This document shows positions 34,860 through 46,490 of a stretch of DNA of 64,000 nt, piece by piece. Where the stretch lies: the NCBI GenBank assembly GCA_963169105.1, contig OY720639.1, forward strand, positions 88,270,593 through 88,334,592. The letters are read 5' to 3'. The position numbers were made by a program, and so were the translations under genes. This stretch comes from Ceriagrion tenellum. Its lineage: Eukaryota; Arthropoda; Insecta; Odonata; Coenagrionidae. Each line of letters begins with the position of its first letter. Position 1 is the first letter of the stretch. Below the pieces are notes generated by a model. The model was not told the DNA's origin. It searched no databases and was given only the letters and a program-made list of their open reading frames with translations.

Positions 34860-37335
34860 TATAACTTTATTGCTTCAGCCTGTCATGCTTACCAGGCATC
34901 TTTCTCCCCTGTAGATATTTTTGGCCTCAGAAATAACTAGGTGTTCAAGTCTGCCGAACATGCAATGTTACAAGCGCACAATTTGGACTGTTGCGTTTAA
35001 TTTTAAGTCCGGTTGTCTGGAACTATTTGTTTCTTCAATGCCCACAAAAAATCCACCTCGGTTGCTTAACTCAGTAAAATACTCGACATATTTTATCCTC
35101 TATTTCTTATTTTCCCATCAAATTCTTATTTCATATTTCGTTGCATTGTCTAATGCTAATTTACGTTTCGATCTCCATTTATAATTGTAATTTTTTCAGC
35201 ATAAGCGATAATGCTATGTTCCTCCTTTCGGTTAATAAAATAATTACTTGTAATCATTGCAATAAGAAGTCACATTAGAGTATAATTGAAGATTAGATGA
35301 ATGGGGGCATTTATCAAGAAAGACCGGTTAGTTTTTTCTTAACGACAGCCTTGGCACGCGTCTCGGCAATCATAGTCTCATTTTTTTGTTCAATTGTTCT
35401 ATGCGCTGGGGTGCGGCGTTTAATGCCATGGCATTAACGCACGCTGTCATCCATTTCGCAACAATAGCGACGATATATGCTATGATGTACGATCCGAATG
35501 TTAAATCTCTGACGCAATTCCTGCATTCCAATCGACGGAGATCAGCTCTACCGAGACAAGAACCAACAGCGTCCATACAAGGGGCCATGCAGGAGGGTGT
35601 TACCAATACGCTGTTGACCAGTGACTGCCCACCGCTGAATATGCACTGCCCACTGAGAATGCTTCCTGTCTTATTTCAGATCCTTTTATATGGAGAGAGA
35701 GCATGCGCTCGGGTAATTGTGGGGATGGTGTGGTCGTTCGCTCCTTCCCTGCAAGTTTTGCTCAGCGCCCCGGGAGGAATTTCGCATCGCACAGATATGG
35801 GATCGACAACTAGCGGTCCGCGATGTTTTACCGCCTGTTCCGTCCCACGCGAGTGAAGAAAGCCCTCGCAGTTAACCTTGCTTTCTATCTCTGGCCACGG
35901 TCTTTAATGCTTGAGATCTTGAATGGAAGTGAATCTTTTTTTTTCACGTTCGATGAATGAAGTTGGCCTCGGTGTTCTAATCTGTGATGAGCCTGTCTGG
36001 AGATCCAATGGCCAAGAGGCTGTTTCTCACGACGCTTATTTTAGAACTGCATTAGTGCTGAAACCAACGCCGAAACCTCGAAACTGTAATTGGACCTTGA
36101 ATCGTATTCGATGCCTCGTGGATTTTTCACGATGTTGATTTCAGCAAGGTCGTTCGATGTCGATTGTATTCTTCCTTCGATATTGGTATTCCCAACCATT
36201 TCCACCACATGTCCGCCATTAAGGAGATTTCTGAACATTTACTGCCGTAAGACACCCGAGGAAATCTGCGAATATGTGGCAGAGATTGTTATTTCGAATA
36301 TAAATGCATTACTAAATAAACAAGACGTAGGCCAAATATGGTATGCTGGCGAAGAGTACAAGAAAATAAGCATATTAATGGTGGGTTTATGCACGTTGTG
36401 AAAACCTTTATCGAAGGAAGAATACACTCGATATCGGCGACCTTGAATTTCAGGGCGCAGTGACGCTATCCGGGCATTCGCTGAACTGTGCAATGTAAGT
36501 AAATTGAGACATTTTGTGTTGGAATAGTTACTGTATTGTTTACAATATATTCTATTTCATCATAATTGGTTCAAGAACATTGGGAAAACTAATTATAATG
36601 GTGTCAAGAAAACGTTTTTTCGGTTGTATTTCACAAATCTCCCCCGAAGGTTATTTAGGTAGACTACTTCTCTACATCTGGCATTCTCTCCTAATCGACT
36701 AAAGTGATAACGCTTCACTCGCCTGCTTTCCTGTGATTGGTTGTAGGATCCAAGAATCAGGTGGAAAAAAAGTATCTTTCTTATTGCTCTTTTCAGTACT
36801 GATAATCGAATTAAATTCTAGAATTGGATGCGATCACACACTTCACACGGTACGGTTTTAAGCATGCTGGGTCCAGTTTAAAATTCAGTACAGAAATAAG
36901 AATCGTGTTATACGGCCTTGCGGGTTAAAATTCTGACGCGGGTGCGAATGTTATCCCCGTCTTAGGATTGTAGCCATAGCTGATTTATGGAATCATAGCT
37001 TGGGGCCTATTGATAATCATTACTTATCTTTGCATATCTCTCCATTATCAAAACTTAAGCGAATCGTTAGGTTAGGCCCTATGAGGGCGATTCCTTAATT
37101 AGCCCCCGATTCATGGTGGTGACACCAATGGTGCTTTAACCGAGCCAACGTCTACTGTTCCGATATTTTATCAATGTTATGTTCATACATAGTGGCAATA
37201 AATTGAATGAACATGGAATGCAATACAATTGCTCTTAGCGCTATGAAAGACATTCGTAAGTGAAAAAAGTCGCAGAAAACTTTGGTGACATATCTGTTGC
37301 TTAGGAACTTAAGAGGGTAGACAATGGTTGGGACA
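34860..37335. other. no supported gene
   Basis: Contains an uninterrupted 156-codon plus frame (35386-35856) in locally less AT-rich sequence, but no domain, signal or repeat relationship is visible. Frames near 36041-36401 on both strands are likewise unrecognised. I would not annotate them without expression evidence. Confidence 0.35.
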
Positions 37336-37340
37336 AATCC

Positions 37341-37673
37341 TCAGGTCACTCAAGACGGTGTGATATCAAATCCATGAGATTCGAGGTGCGAAACCACTTT
37401 ACTGCTTTACGCAAAGTGAGGTAATTATAAAAACTGTTGCAGGTTTTAGGTATAGAGAAATTTGCTTGGCATCCAGAAATCACATAAAGATTTTGTGCTA
37501 TTTGGTAATTGAGGGAGGTAGAAAATTTATTATACAAGTCAATCATCAGGTCTAAAGAGACGGTGTAAAATCAAATCACTGATATATGAAACCACTTTAT
37601 TGCTACAGGTTAAAATCAAATTGCTAAAATTACAGTTGCAGGTTTTTGGGGTAGAAAAATTAGCATGGCATCC
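37341..37673 (+). repeat. ~205-bp tandem duplication (2 copies)
   Basis: Copy 1 (37341-37474) and copy 2 (37546-37673) share TCAGGTC, GACGGTGT, GAAACCACTTTA and TTGCAGGTTTT.GG.(A/T)AGA followed by GCATCC. Non-coding. Confidence 0.7.
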
Positions 37674-38572
37674 CGACTCTGGTTTGATGCTTTGTGTAAA
37701 TCTGCGTCCTCTCTTTGTGCCTTTTGTCCATTTCGGTCAGAAGAAGGCAATTGTGAAGATTATTGGACTAGCGGTATCTTCATCATCTCAATTGAACTCA
37801 ACCACCGCTTGAAACAGAGAATCCGTGCTGCAGGCCGTAGCTTAACCGTCTTCTTTTCGTCATGACGTCCGTTAAAATCTCATTTAAATTCTTCCCGGTA
37901 GAACTCCGTTGCCTCTTCTAACCGATCAACTATCGCCAGCCTTTTATCGCTGTGGTGGGTACCCCGCCTTTACCTTCTTTGGTGCGAGCATTTTCTACGT
38001 TCACCAAAGCCTCTCTGAGCTCCCGACACCAGCCTCCAGATGCATAAGCCTACCATTACGAGATAATGGAAACAGCATTAGAACGTGTTTTCATTTCGCA
38101 GAAATAAACTACTTCCGCATGTACTGTGATGCAGGCTGGGGAGGAAAAAAGGTGAAGATAGCCGGGGTTATTTTAGTTTAGAAATGCGGCTGTTTGCATA
38201 TATAATGTCATTTGGTTGAATCTGCAACAGAAAAAATTAACATATAGAAAAATTTTTCGAAATAAAATAGTGATTGGATGGTTGCCGATATAGAAAAACG
38301 TACGACGACCGGACCCGGCTAGTCAGATGAAAGAAGACCCACTCAGAAAGAATGAAAGAGATATGGCCGCGCAGAAAAGCAAGGCCAACAAAGCGCTTCT
38401 AATTTTCTATTTCGCATCGTCCAACAGTGCCCGACCAGTTTAAATAAGGTTAACATTATAATTTGGTAGCAAGCTCCAGACTTTGGGTCCTAATTACAGC
38501 AATGATCTTATATCGGAAGAAATAGTAAGTGCCACTTATCTCATTAAATTTATTCTACCTTACATACATACA

Positions 38573-39075
38573 GGGTGTCCCATAAATGTCACGCCACAGT
38601 GACACTGGAGCTAGGGCAGCCTAAGAGGAACCGAACCAGCCTAATATGACCTCAGTAAAAGTTGCACGGTTTTCGAGATATTGCCAAATTAAAGCTTTTT
38701 CAAAAATTTCACTTTTTTACATTTCTAGTCCCAGAATTCACTTGAATAGCTCTCAAATTAAGTTTTTTTCAATTGTACGATATCATCAATTGGTTATTAA
38801 GCTGACAAAAGGGTAATTTTATTGATAACTAATGTAAAATGAGGAAAAATACTGCATTTATCTTGACTTAACTTAGCAACAAAAAAAACAACTTCGACTT
38901 TAACCGCCTGCCGTGAAAAAAAATACAAGAAAGTAAATGAGTTAGTAATTCAAAAACTTTCGTATGTTATGCCGATTTTAAAATGGAATGAGTAGGAAAA
39001 TTAGCGTGATTTTATTTAGTAAGATACATGTATCATACCATGTTAAAATTGGTATAACATACGCAAGTTTTTGAA
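38573..39075 (+). mobile_element. probable DNA-transposon remnant
   Basis: It begins TACAGGGTGTCCCATAAATG, a start common to several arthropod DNA transposons, followed by GTTTTCGAGATATTGCC and T-rich sequence. Inside, 38951-38986 and 39038-39073 form an imperfect 36-bp inverted repeat (about 32 of 36 positions match). No transposase frame and no matching far end found. Confidence 0.4.
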
Positions 39076-39269
39076 GCACACCAGGAATAAACGGGTTAAG
39101 CGACATTAAGGGAGCAGAAACGTTTCGTACGCATTTTAACGGATTAACAATGGCTGAAGTCTAATGGATTTTTTATTGAAAATACGAATAACTTTAATGC
39201 ATTCGAAATTACTGAAAAATCATCGTCAAAATCACTAACCCATTACCCCTGTATCGGTAGTTTTGTAGG

Positions 39270-39645
39270 AGCGTAGAATGAAGCGTCCTTTCCCGTCTCT
39301 CCTAGCTGGCGGTCGTGGTTCGCTGAGGGCGTCGAACCCGGATCGCTGCTATGTGAGGCCAATCGGTCGTGCGTCGCCCTCCCTCGTTTGTTGGCTTCCC
39401 AGCCGCCCATATATTAGTCTCGCGGCCGGCGGCGGAGGCCTTTTCTCCGAACTTCCTCCCCTTGCTTTGTTTTGCATCCTCCTTTACCCCCTTTCACGAC
39501 CCCTCCCCCCTCGAGCATGTGGAGCGAGCGAGGGTAGGGAATAAAAGTCCCTCGTCCCATTCATAAAAGTTCGCCTCGCGTTGCTCACTTATTTTCCTCC
39601 TCGCTTTGCATGTCGTTACAGTTCGAGTGCTTAATGCTTCGTTAA
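39270..39645. other. CpG-rich island, promoter-like composition
   Basis: CpG-rich with a GGCCAATCGG CCAAT-like word, GCGGCCGGCGGCGG and a CGAGCGAGGG run. A TATA-like CATATATTAG lies at 39408. No exon can be recognised downstream. The next element is the MITE at 39725. Confidence 0.35.
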
Positions 39646-39724
39646 GTGGATGACCTGTGTTCCAATGGAGTAGTACCGTTTTGAGTGTGATTTTTAAAAA
39701 ATATTACGCTGTCTATCGCGTTAA

Positions 39725-40278
39725 GGTAGTTTGAGCGAGATAGTTCCCCAGTCATAATGGAGACTATATTGGAATAATACGTTTTGATTTCACTAGCTGT
39801 GGGAAACATGAATTTCATATTGCGTTATTAACTGTGCAATAGATTACTTATATGTGACTGGAATTTTAAGCAATTTAATAAAACTATCTACGTAACTCTT
39901 AAATTTGCCTCATTTTATTTGCGTGGTACGTCTAAAATTCCTTCATGACGGGAGGTTTTTTGGTGTATCTGAAAAAATTACTGCGGTGACTATAAGATTT
40001 ATTTAAGAAAATAGTTGAGAAAACATTGAAAAACACACGCTGTTAATTTTTTGACGACATGTAGGTGTTAGAAACTCCTCATTTTTAAATTAAGATCTCT
40101 CTTGAGGGCATACACGTGCCATTTCCCATGTAAAAGGGCTGGAATACTTCGTCAAAAATCTGGGAAAGTAGTTCGGTAAGGGGTTAATATTCTGTTATCT
40201 CTAGATGAGTGAGATGCTTTTGTTTAAGATGAGACCAAATTCATTGATTTCTGAAACATTGACGTGGCGTAAACTACC
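39725..40278 (-). mobile_element. ~550-bp TTAA-flanked MITE, copy E (inverted, complete)
   Basis: Flanked by TTAA (39721-39724 and 40279-40282), with ends GGTAGTTTGAGCG and AAACTACC. The body matches copies A-D in reverse orientation (for example AAAGGGCTGG near 40133). Non-coding. Confidence 0.85.
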
Positions 40279-41094
40279 TTAAGGCGCGCGGCAACGAAGA
40301 CGGCCGTGCTAAGTTTAACCACCCTTCGACACCGAATTCAAGGCAAGGTTTCTTATTTTAATAAACTCCATATGCTGATCCCGTAACTGATCGTCGATTA
40401 AATTCAACTTTCGTTTTTTCTCAGATATGTAATTTTAAAGTATAAAAAAATATGAAATTATAAAAAATTTTTTAACAAAATTTCAATTCACTTTGTAAAA
40501 TAATATCCAGAATAATTTTATCAGTATCGCCATTGTGCTTTGTAGCCTAAGTTTTATTAATTCAATTCGAAATGTACCTATCTATGAAATTAACCTAGCC
40601 ATGAATAGCCTTATGATGTATATTGATTGACATAATGTACGTATCCTGCTATAAACTTCGACAATAGTATAAAATAGCCTTTTACAACCTCTGTTACTTG
40701 AATGTAAATTTTTACGCAATACAATATTTCAAACATTTAAACGATACATAAATACAGTTGTATTTTCTTCAATCCGACTACCTTTATAGTAGCTACCACG
40801 GTATTTCAATAATGAATTACGTTCAAATCCGTGATCAGCTCCTCGTATGACTTGAGGTGATATGCTTTATGTTTCATTCGGTTCGTTCCCCCTTTCGATT
40901 TCCGATTCGATTTTTTTTTCGATTCGTTCGTTCGTTTCGATTCGATAGTTTCCCCAATATTGGAATGCTACTTCTCAGAATGTTTGCCGGTCATCTTCCG
41001 AGTTATATTGGCTCGGGTGACTGGAGTGTCGTACGAAATGCGTGAATCGATACACACCGGGTTACTCATGCACCCCTGAGTTTTGGAAAGGTGG

Positions 41095-42065
41095 TCGTGG
41101 ACAGGGAAGTAATTGAAATTGAAGTGCATTAGAGTAGGACTTCATCGTCTATTTAAAATCAGCGCAAAGTGCTAACTTCTGTGCCGATTTAAACTGTCCG
41201 TAACGTTCGGTGGATTCCCATTAATAATGATAAAGCGTGTGTATAGTGGAAAAGGTACTTGGTAGCAGTCGCCTGCGCAAAATGAAGGACGGTGGGGTAG
41301 GACCCCATCGTGAGTTTAAAATCTGAACAAATTTCCGACTTGAACAGTTCGTAACATTCGGTTGATTTTCATTAGCAATGATAATTCGTGTGTATAGTGG
41401 CAGAGAAACTTCGTGGCAGTCGCCTGCGTGAAATGGAGGACGGTGGAGTAGAACCCCATCATTTGTTTAAAAAATTAAAAAATTCCCGACTTCCATGCCG
41501 GTTCGAACGCTCCATGATATTTGGTGGATTCCCATTAACAATGTTTATGCGTGTGTATAGTGGTAGAGTAACTTGGTGTTAGTCGCCTGCTCTAGTTGGA
41601 GGGTGGTGCAGAACCCTTTATTTGTTTAAAACCTGAACAAATGGCCGACTTTCGCGCCGATTTGAACGGTCGTAACATTCGGTGGATCTTTATTAACAAT
41701 GATAATGCGTTGTATAGTGGCAGAGAAACTTCGTGGCAGTCGCCTGCGTGAAATGAAGGACGGTGGAGCAGAACCGCATCATTTGTTTATAATATGGATA
41801 AAATTCTCCACTTCCATGCCGATTCGAACGGTCCGTAACATTCAATAGATTCCAATTAACAATGATAATGCGTGTGTCTAGTGGTAGAGTAACTTGGTGG
41901 CAGTCACCTCAAGATGATGGAGGGAGGAGCATAACCGCTTAGTTGGTTTAAAATCTGGACAAATGGCCTACTTCTGTGCCGATTTGACCGGCCCTTAAGA
42001 TTCGGTGGATTTCTACTAACAATGGTGATGCGTGTGTATTGCGTTAGAGAATGCCGGCGGTCGAG
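41095..42065 (+). repeat. ~160-bp satellite array, about 6 units
   Basis: The words GTAACATTCGGTGGATT(CCC)ATTA and AATGCGTGTGTATAGTGG recur at about 41199, 41350, 41511, 41670, 41831 and 41991, a period of 151-161 bp. Units also share CAGTCGCCTGCG and GAAGGACGGTGGAG. Divergence between neighbours is moderate, so the array is not very young. The unit length is close to a nucleosome repeat, but six units are too few to suggest a centromere. Confidence 0.9.
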
Positions 42066-43214
42066 TCGGATTTTAGTCAAATCTCAGCAGAAATCCGCTG
42101 GTAAAGCAATTTTTTGTGCCCCGTACCCTTTGTCCTTTCTGACCCATTGCCCATGAGCTTACGTGTTACGTGGATTTCTTTAAATTGAACAGAGTTCCTT
42201 GTGCGACAAGGAACGGTGGGACATCCATCCGATCATCTACTGCTTTTTTCGTCCACCTGAGGTGACTAATTTCTATTTATTTACTTACTTATATTTAACT
42301 TAGTGACTATTCTATAGCAGTTTATTCATAGATACCTCTACTTGCGATATCGTCACAGCAGACGTTGGCCCAAATTGATGCAGAGAACGTGTGACCAGGC
42401 GCTTTCGCTATGCTCCACCTAACACACTAGTTTTACTTAATGGCTGAGCTCTATCTTCGCTATTCCCGACGCTTTAAAAGCACAGCTACTCTATCCTACC
42501 ATGACCTCTCAATTCACTTTAAGCATCTCAGGTTACTACCAATGTATCTTGTGTGCGTGTGTTTGCTTTGCATGCGTAATTCTTTGGTGAGGACCAGCTT
42601 ATGTTTTTAAAAATCATTTTGCTACAGTAGCGATCGTATGAACAGCGATTTTTAAATAAGTTTATCGTATCGGGCGATATTTTGTGGAAATGGAGTACAG
42701 ATACCATGATCTCACAATAAAAGTTCTTGTTCACTTTCCACAGAATTTTATTCAACTTCCAAGGTTTCGACTTGAGCTATGTCATTTTTAAGGTAAAATT
42801 TTCACGTAATGTAAGCTTATATATACGTTTTTGTACGGGTCTGGAAGTGGGGGGAGAGAAGTTGAGGGTAGGGATGGAATGGCGTAAAGGTATAGAGAAG
42901 TGACGTAATAAGAGGTGAGGAGTGGTGAAGGATTGTTTGCAATAGGCTAACACACAATGGATGAGTCAAGTAACATAGCTAACATCGACGATTAATGTTC
43001 AGGATACAAATAATAATGAGCAATGGTTATATTTTTGTTTTTACATGCTGAAAAAATTCCACACTGCTCCATGAAGTCGAGTTCTTTTCCCTTTAGATTG
43101 ATTGTGTAGAACGGTAGCATTAAATTTGCTGTAGTGGTTATTATCTATGAGGTGTTCAGCAAAATTTGACTTGAAGTCACCTTTGTGCCAGTACTGTGTT
43201 GTTGTGAAAGCATC

Positions 43215-43406
43215 CGTGGAGTGGTCTTGAATCGTGATGGCTTTCGGGTTAGCTTCCGCGTTGTGTCATTTTGTGACGACAGTTTCGCGAGTGTTCCAGC
43301 TCGCTTCTTCAAGACGAAGTTATTCAAGACCGCTTCCACCTGAAGAAGCGAGCTGAAAAACTCGCGAAACTGTCGTCACAAAATGACACAACGCGGAAGC
43401 TATACA
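43215..43406. mobile_element. palindromic hammerhead-bearing insert in a PLE gene
   Basis: Arms 43229-43312 and 43340-43423 are long, nearly perfect reverse complements sharing AGCTTCCGCGTTGTGTCATT and TTTGTGACGACAGTTTCGCG. The insert lies between GAAAGCATC (43206-43214) and GAAAGCCATC (43407-43416), which look like a target duplication with one indel, inside the endonuclease frame. Each arm carries a hammerhead-like core facing outward from the centre. Confidence 0.75.
43340..43370 (+). ncRNA. hammerhead ribozyme-like core
   Basis: CTGAAGA (43340-43346) fits the CUGANGA core. GCGAG (43348-43352) pairs perfectly with CTCGC (43361-43365) as stem II, and GAAAC follows (43366-43370). The opposite arm has TTGAAGA in place of CTGAAGA (minus strand, 43283-43312), so only this arm keeps the consensus core. 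Stem III and the cleavage site need folding to verify. Confidence 0.5.
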
Positions 43407-43689
43407 GAAAGCCATCATGATCCAGCGCGATGTTCGTTTATCCGGGATGATGATTCACCGTCCACTTTGCCCAATGTACAAAGCACTACAATCAGGCGCA
43501 TCAACAATTTTGACCCCTTTAAACGATTGGTTTCTAGACAATGGTAACCCTAAACGTCTGTTTTCCTAAAGTTAAACTTAGTGAATGTTTCAAACGGTAG
43601 GCGAACGAGAATGTATTTTTAGCCCACCTCCCTTTTCCGCTCCTATCTCATCCAAATAGTTTAAAAATTATTTTGTTTTTATTTTTCAT

Positions 43690-44190
43690 TAATATTCGGT
43701 CTCCCCTTCTACCTTCACCAGTTGTGGAGGGCGTGGCAGTAGTCTCATGAAAGGGTTGGCGGGTATCAGTCAATTTTTTTCTCCCAGGGGATTTGACGGT
43801 TGGGCGTGTCTGGGCCTCGGGGCGAGGCATTCGCAGCCCCCTCCCCCCCCCCAACCTCAGCTCCACCCCCGACTTCCTACTCTCCCCATGGGTCCTCTAT
43901 CTCCAGGACCGAAATTTCACACTCCCCTGCCCCCACCCCCCCTGTGGTACGCTACAGCGGGCGCTTCGGGGAAGGACACTGGGGAGACCATTTCCAGCCT
44001 GCAGGTCGTCGTCGCGATTACCAATTCATTTCATCATTCATACGTTCCTTTCAATCCGCGACTCCTGTTCCCGTGCCTCTCGTCACGCTTCCACCCCTTT
44101 CTTTCCCTTGATTCAAGTTCTCTACGTTAGCAACGCCGACCATCCGCGTAGAGAGAGTCGAATTGGCAGACGGAGAGGAATCGAGGTGCG
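43690..44190. other. C-rich, CpG-containing island
   Basis: Strongly C-rich (poly-C runs near 43845 and 43935). Three overlapping plus frames (43747-44130, 43793-44278, 43800-44111) are all proline/serine-rich chance openings. Confidence 0.4.
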
Positions 44191-44334
44191 TTCCCCAGAG
44201 CACTGGCATGTCTCCCTTCTATTTTCAATCCATAATAGGTCGCCAGCTGTCAATCTATTCCCTTCTGGAGTTTGGTGACTAAAGAAAATAGTTGACAAAT
44301 TTTCGTTGCACTTCTACTGGACAGAGTAAAACAC

Positions 44335-44912
44335 GTTGCGTTTAGACCAAGTGCTACCCTCAGAAAGCTCTTTGTAAAATGTAAAGACCAGGTAGACAAA
44401 ATAGATAGATGTGGGGCATATTCCTTAAAGTAAAGTGAGTGTAATGGTGTCTACGTGGGACAGACGGGAAGAAGTTTCGGTGCGAGGAGAAAAGAGCATT
44501 TTAGTGCTTACAGAAATAGTAATGATATAAAAAGTAATTTTGCTAAACACTTAATATGTTACAGTTGCAAGAGTGATTTTGAATTAGAGTTTTTTAAATA
44601 TTGCGTTGAACAACGCAAACTGGACTCACAAGAACAGCTAGAGATTTTAAAAACTTTGAAAGACCCAGACATCACCCTCATTAATGAGTGCTTGTACTCA
44701 CCCTCCTCTTTTATCCTGGCCTCCGTTTCGAGTAACCTCACCTCCTCACCTCATTTACCCCCTTCCTCCGACGTCACATAACGACGACTACAATATATAC
44801 GTATGCAAAACATTCATATAACGCCTGATGATGATTATTACTCATCAAAACCCGGGTTGTATGTTATTTAATTAAAAGAAGTGGTGTTCGTAAAAGTTTA
44901 TTTATTAAAAAA
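44335..44912 (+). mobile_element. 5'-truncated PLE insertion with 10-bp target duplication
   Basis: 578 bp flanked by AGTAAAACAC (44325-44334 and 44913-44922). Tandem copy 2 shows the same site uninterrupted at about 45218, so the boundaries are firm. It contains the endonuclease frame and, at 44825-44855, CTGATGATGATTATTACTCA followed by TCAAAAC, a decayed hammerhead-like core of the 3' terminal repeat. Confidence 0.9.
44338..44781 (+). pseudogene. PLE GIY-YIG endonuclease (family P-B), one stop
   Basis: Reads LRKLFVKCKDQVDKIDRCGA, YSLK, a stop at about 44431 where a Cys codon is expected, then SECNGVYVGQTGRSFGARRK and EHFSAYRNSNDIKSNFAKHL to the end of the ORF at 44781. The GVYVGQTGR block is the GIY-YIG core, and the preceding C..C spacing resembles the CCHH-like linker of Penelope proteins. 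The single stop and 5' truncation make it non-functional. Confidence 0.85.
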
Positions 44913-46255
44913 AGTAAAACACCCTAGTTATGGTAGAATCAGATGGGAATTTATTTTGCAAAATTACGCTGTGTGAGGTATTTGACGAATTCGTCAATAT
45001 CCTAGTGTTTTCAATCGGCTGCGCGTCCTATCTTTGGGGCCGCATGCGTTTTCCAGTTATTTCAAGTCTCCAGACCTCAGTTCTCCCGTGAATTGTGTGT
45101 TATTTGGCTGATTTACTCCATATTTATCCAAAATAGGTTGCCAGCTGATAACCTTACCCTTCCTACCAAACCAAAAGTGACCCAAATAAAATTGTTGAAG
45201 AATCTTCGCTGTCACTTCATTCGACAGTAAAACACCCCAGTTAAGATCGAGTCAAATGGTAATTATTTGTTCTAAATCACGCTATGTGAGGTATTTGACA
45301 AATTGGTAAATATCCTAGTGTTCCGAATCGGCTGCGTGTCTTTTCTTTGGGGCCACATGCGTTCTCCAGTTTATCCAAGTCTCCAAATCTCAGTTCTCCA
45401 GATCCAGTTCTGCATTGAATTTTGTGTTATTTGGCTGATCTACTCAATATTTATCCTTATATACTTTTCCAATAAGTTGACTAGTTTTTCTCGCGCCGTT
45501 CACTGGAAATGCCTTTCCAACCGCGGAGTTAATTCGTTGGCACATTGCAGTATGTATTCATTAATCTGCTTCTAGATTAGCGCCGATGTGCTGCACACTG
45601 CACTATATCCTTGATGCTCTACAAAACCTTTATTCTTTGATATCCTTCCCCTAAAAACCTAATTTTCTCTTATCGAGTATCTACTCTCGCTGTCCGCATA
45701 AGTTTTCCCCTCTATTTAACCCCTCGACATTCGTCATCCCAACTGATCTGTTCCCTCCTCCTACAAGCTTGCATCTCATACAGTCTGTCTACATTAGGAT
45801 TAGGAGTTTGATATAGGACGGAAGTGAAATCAGCGGAAAACTCTTTCACCGACACACTTAAGAGATGGAAGGAAAACTCATCTAAAAATTACACTGTTTC
45901 AACAAATACAGTATTGCTTTGCCATGCGGCTTTTGCCGAGGTCACGGATGAGATGAGAATGGCAAAGCGGTCTTCAGATACTGGAAGTGAAGGGGAAGCC
46001 GAATTGGTTGATTCCTTGGGCAGCTGCGGATGTTGTAGCGCTAGGATTTTAGTTTCACATGCTCTAATAGCCAAGGCTCCGTAGTTACCAGCCGCTTAAG
46101 GTTTTCCCCTTGTCACAATCGAAACCATACTCGAATTTTACTGTTAAATATTTGACGATGTAATAGTCTTAAAGAAGATGTTGTTGTAATGTTAGTGACG
46201 GGAGAATTATGTGTTATTTGGCTAATCTATTCAAGAGTTAGCTGTATATAATTGC

Positions 46256-46457
46256 AAACCCCCCTCGAAATTCGCCTTGAAGGAAGATGGCTTGGTGGTG
46301 TAACTGGCTAACTCATCTGACAGGCAATTGGGAGATCCGGGTTCGAATCCCGGTCAAGTCAAATGATTTTTTCATAGCGAATTTCAACCCTGGTGTATAT
46401 GTACCCGTGCGAGTGACTTCGTACCACATCATTTGTTACATGCAATGTTTGGAAATT
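46256..46457 (+). mobile_element. tRNA-derived SINE with perfect 13-bp target duplication
   Basis: Flanked by TGTATATAATTGC (46243-46255 and 46458-46470). The head resembles a tRNA: TGGCTTGGTGGTGTAACTGG (A-box region) and the B box GGGTTCGAATCCC, followed by a GTATATGTACCCGTGCGAGT body. It lacks a long A-rich tail. A different family from the SINEs at 4.8, 33.2 and 59.7 kb. Confidence 0.85.
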
Positions 46458-46490
46458 TGTATATAATTGCTTGATTACTTGACTAGCTTT

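Larger units (their letters stand above)
42990..43575 (-). pseudogene. PLE GIY-YIG endonuclease fragment, split by a palindrome
   Basis: The minus strand reads LKGVKIVDAPDCSALYIGQS (43543-) with the YIGQSGR motif of Penelope-type GIY-YIG endonucleases, then a stop and WIMMAF. The frame resumes beyond 43215 with TTTQYWHKGDFKSNFAEHLI and LDFMEQCGIF, the C-terminal half of the same domain, and ends at a stop near 42990. The two halves join in frame once 43215-43406 is removed. The reverse-transcriptase part is missing. Function would be target cleavage for element insertion; the copy is dead. Confidence 0.8.
44228..45440 (+). repeat. ~310-bp tandem duplication, copy 1 interrupted by a PLE
   Basis: Copy 1 starts ATAGGTCGCCAGCTG (44233) and copy 2 ATAGGTTGCCAGCTG (45132). 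They share AGTAAAACACCC(T/C)AGTTA, CTATGTGAGGTATTTGAC or CTGTGTGAGGTATTTGAC, ATATCCTAGTGTT and TGTGTTATTTGGCTGAT. A further partial copy with its own insertions lies at 46190-46735. Copy 1 holds the PLE insertion 44335-44912. Confidence 0.85.

Noticed and set aside
35386..35856. 156-codon plus-strand frame
   Set aside because: No recognisable domain, hydrophobic pattern or relation to a mobile element. Openness over this length is possible by chance in less AT-rich sequence.
40860..40950. TTCG-rich stretch
   Set aside because: Simple-sequence drift (TTCGATTCG), no unit structure worth naming.
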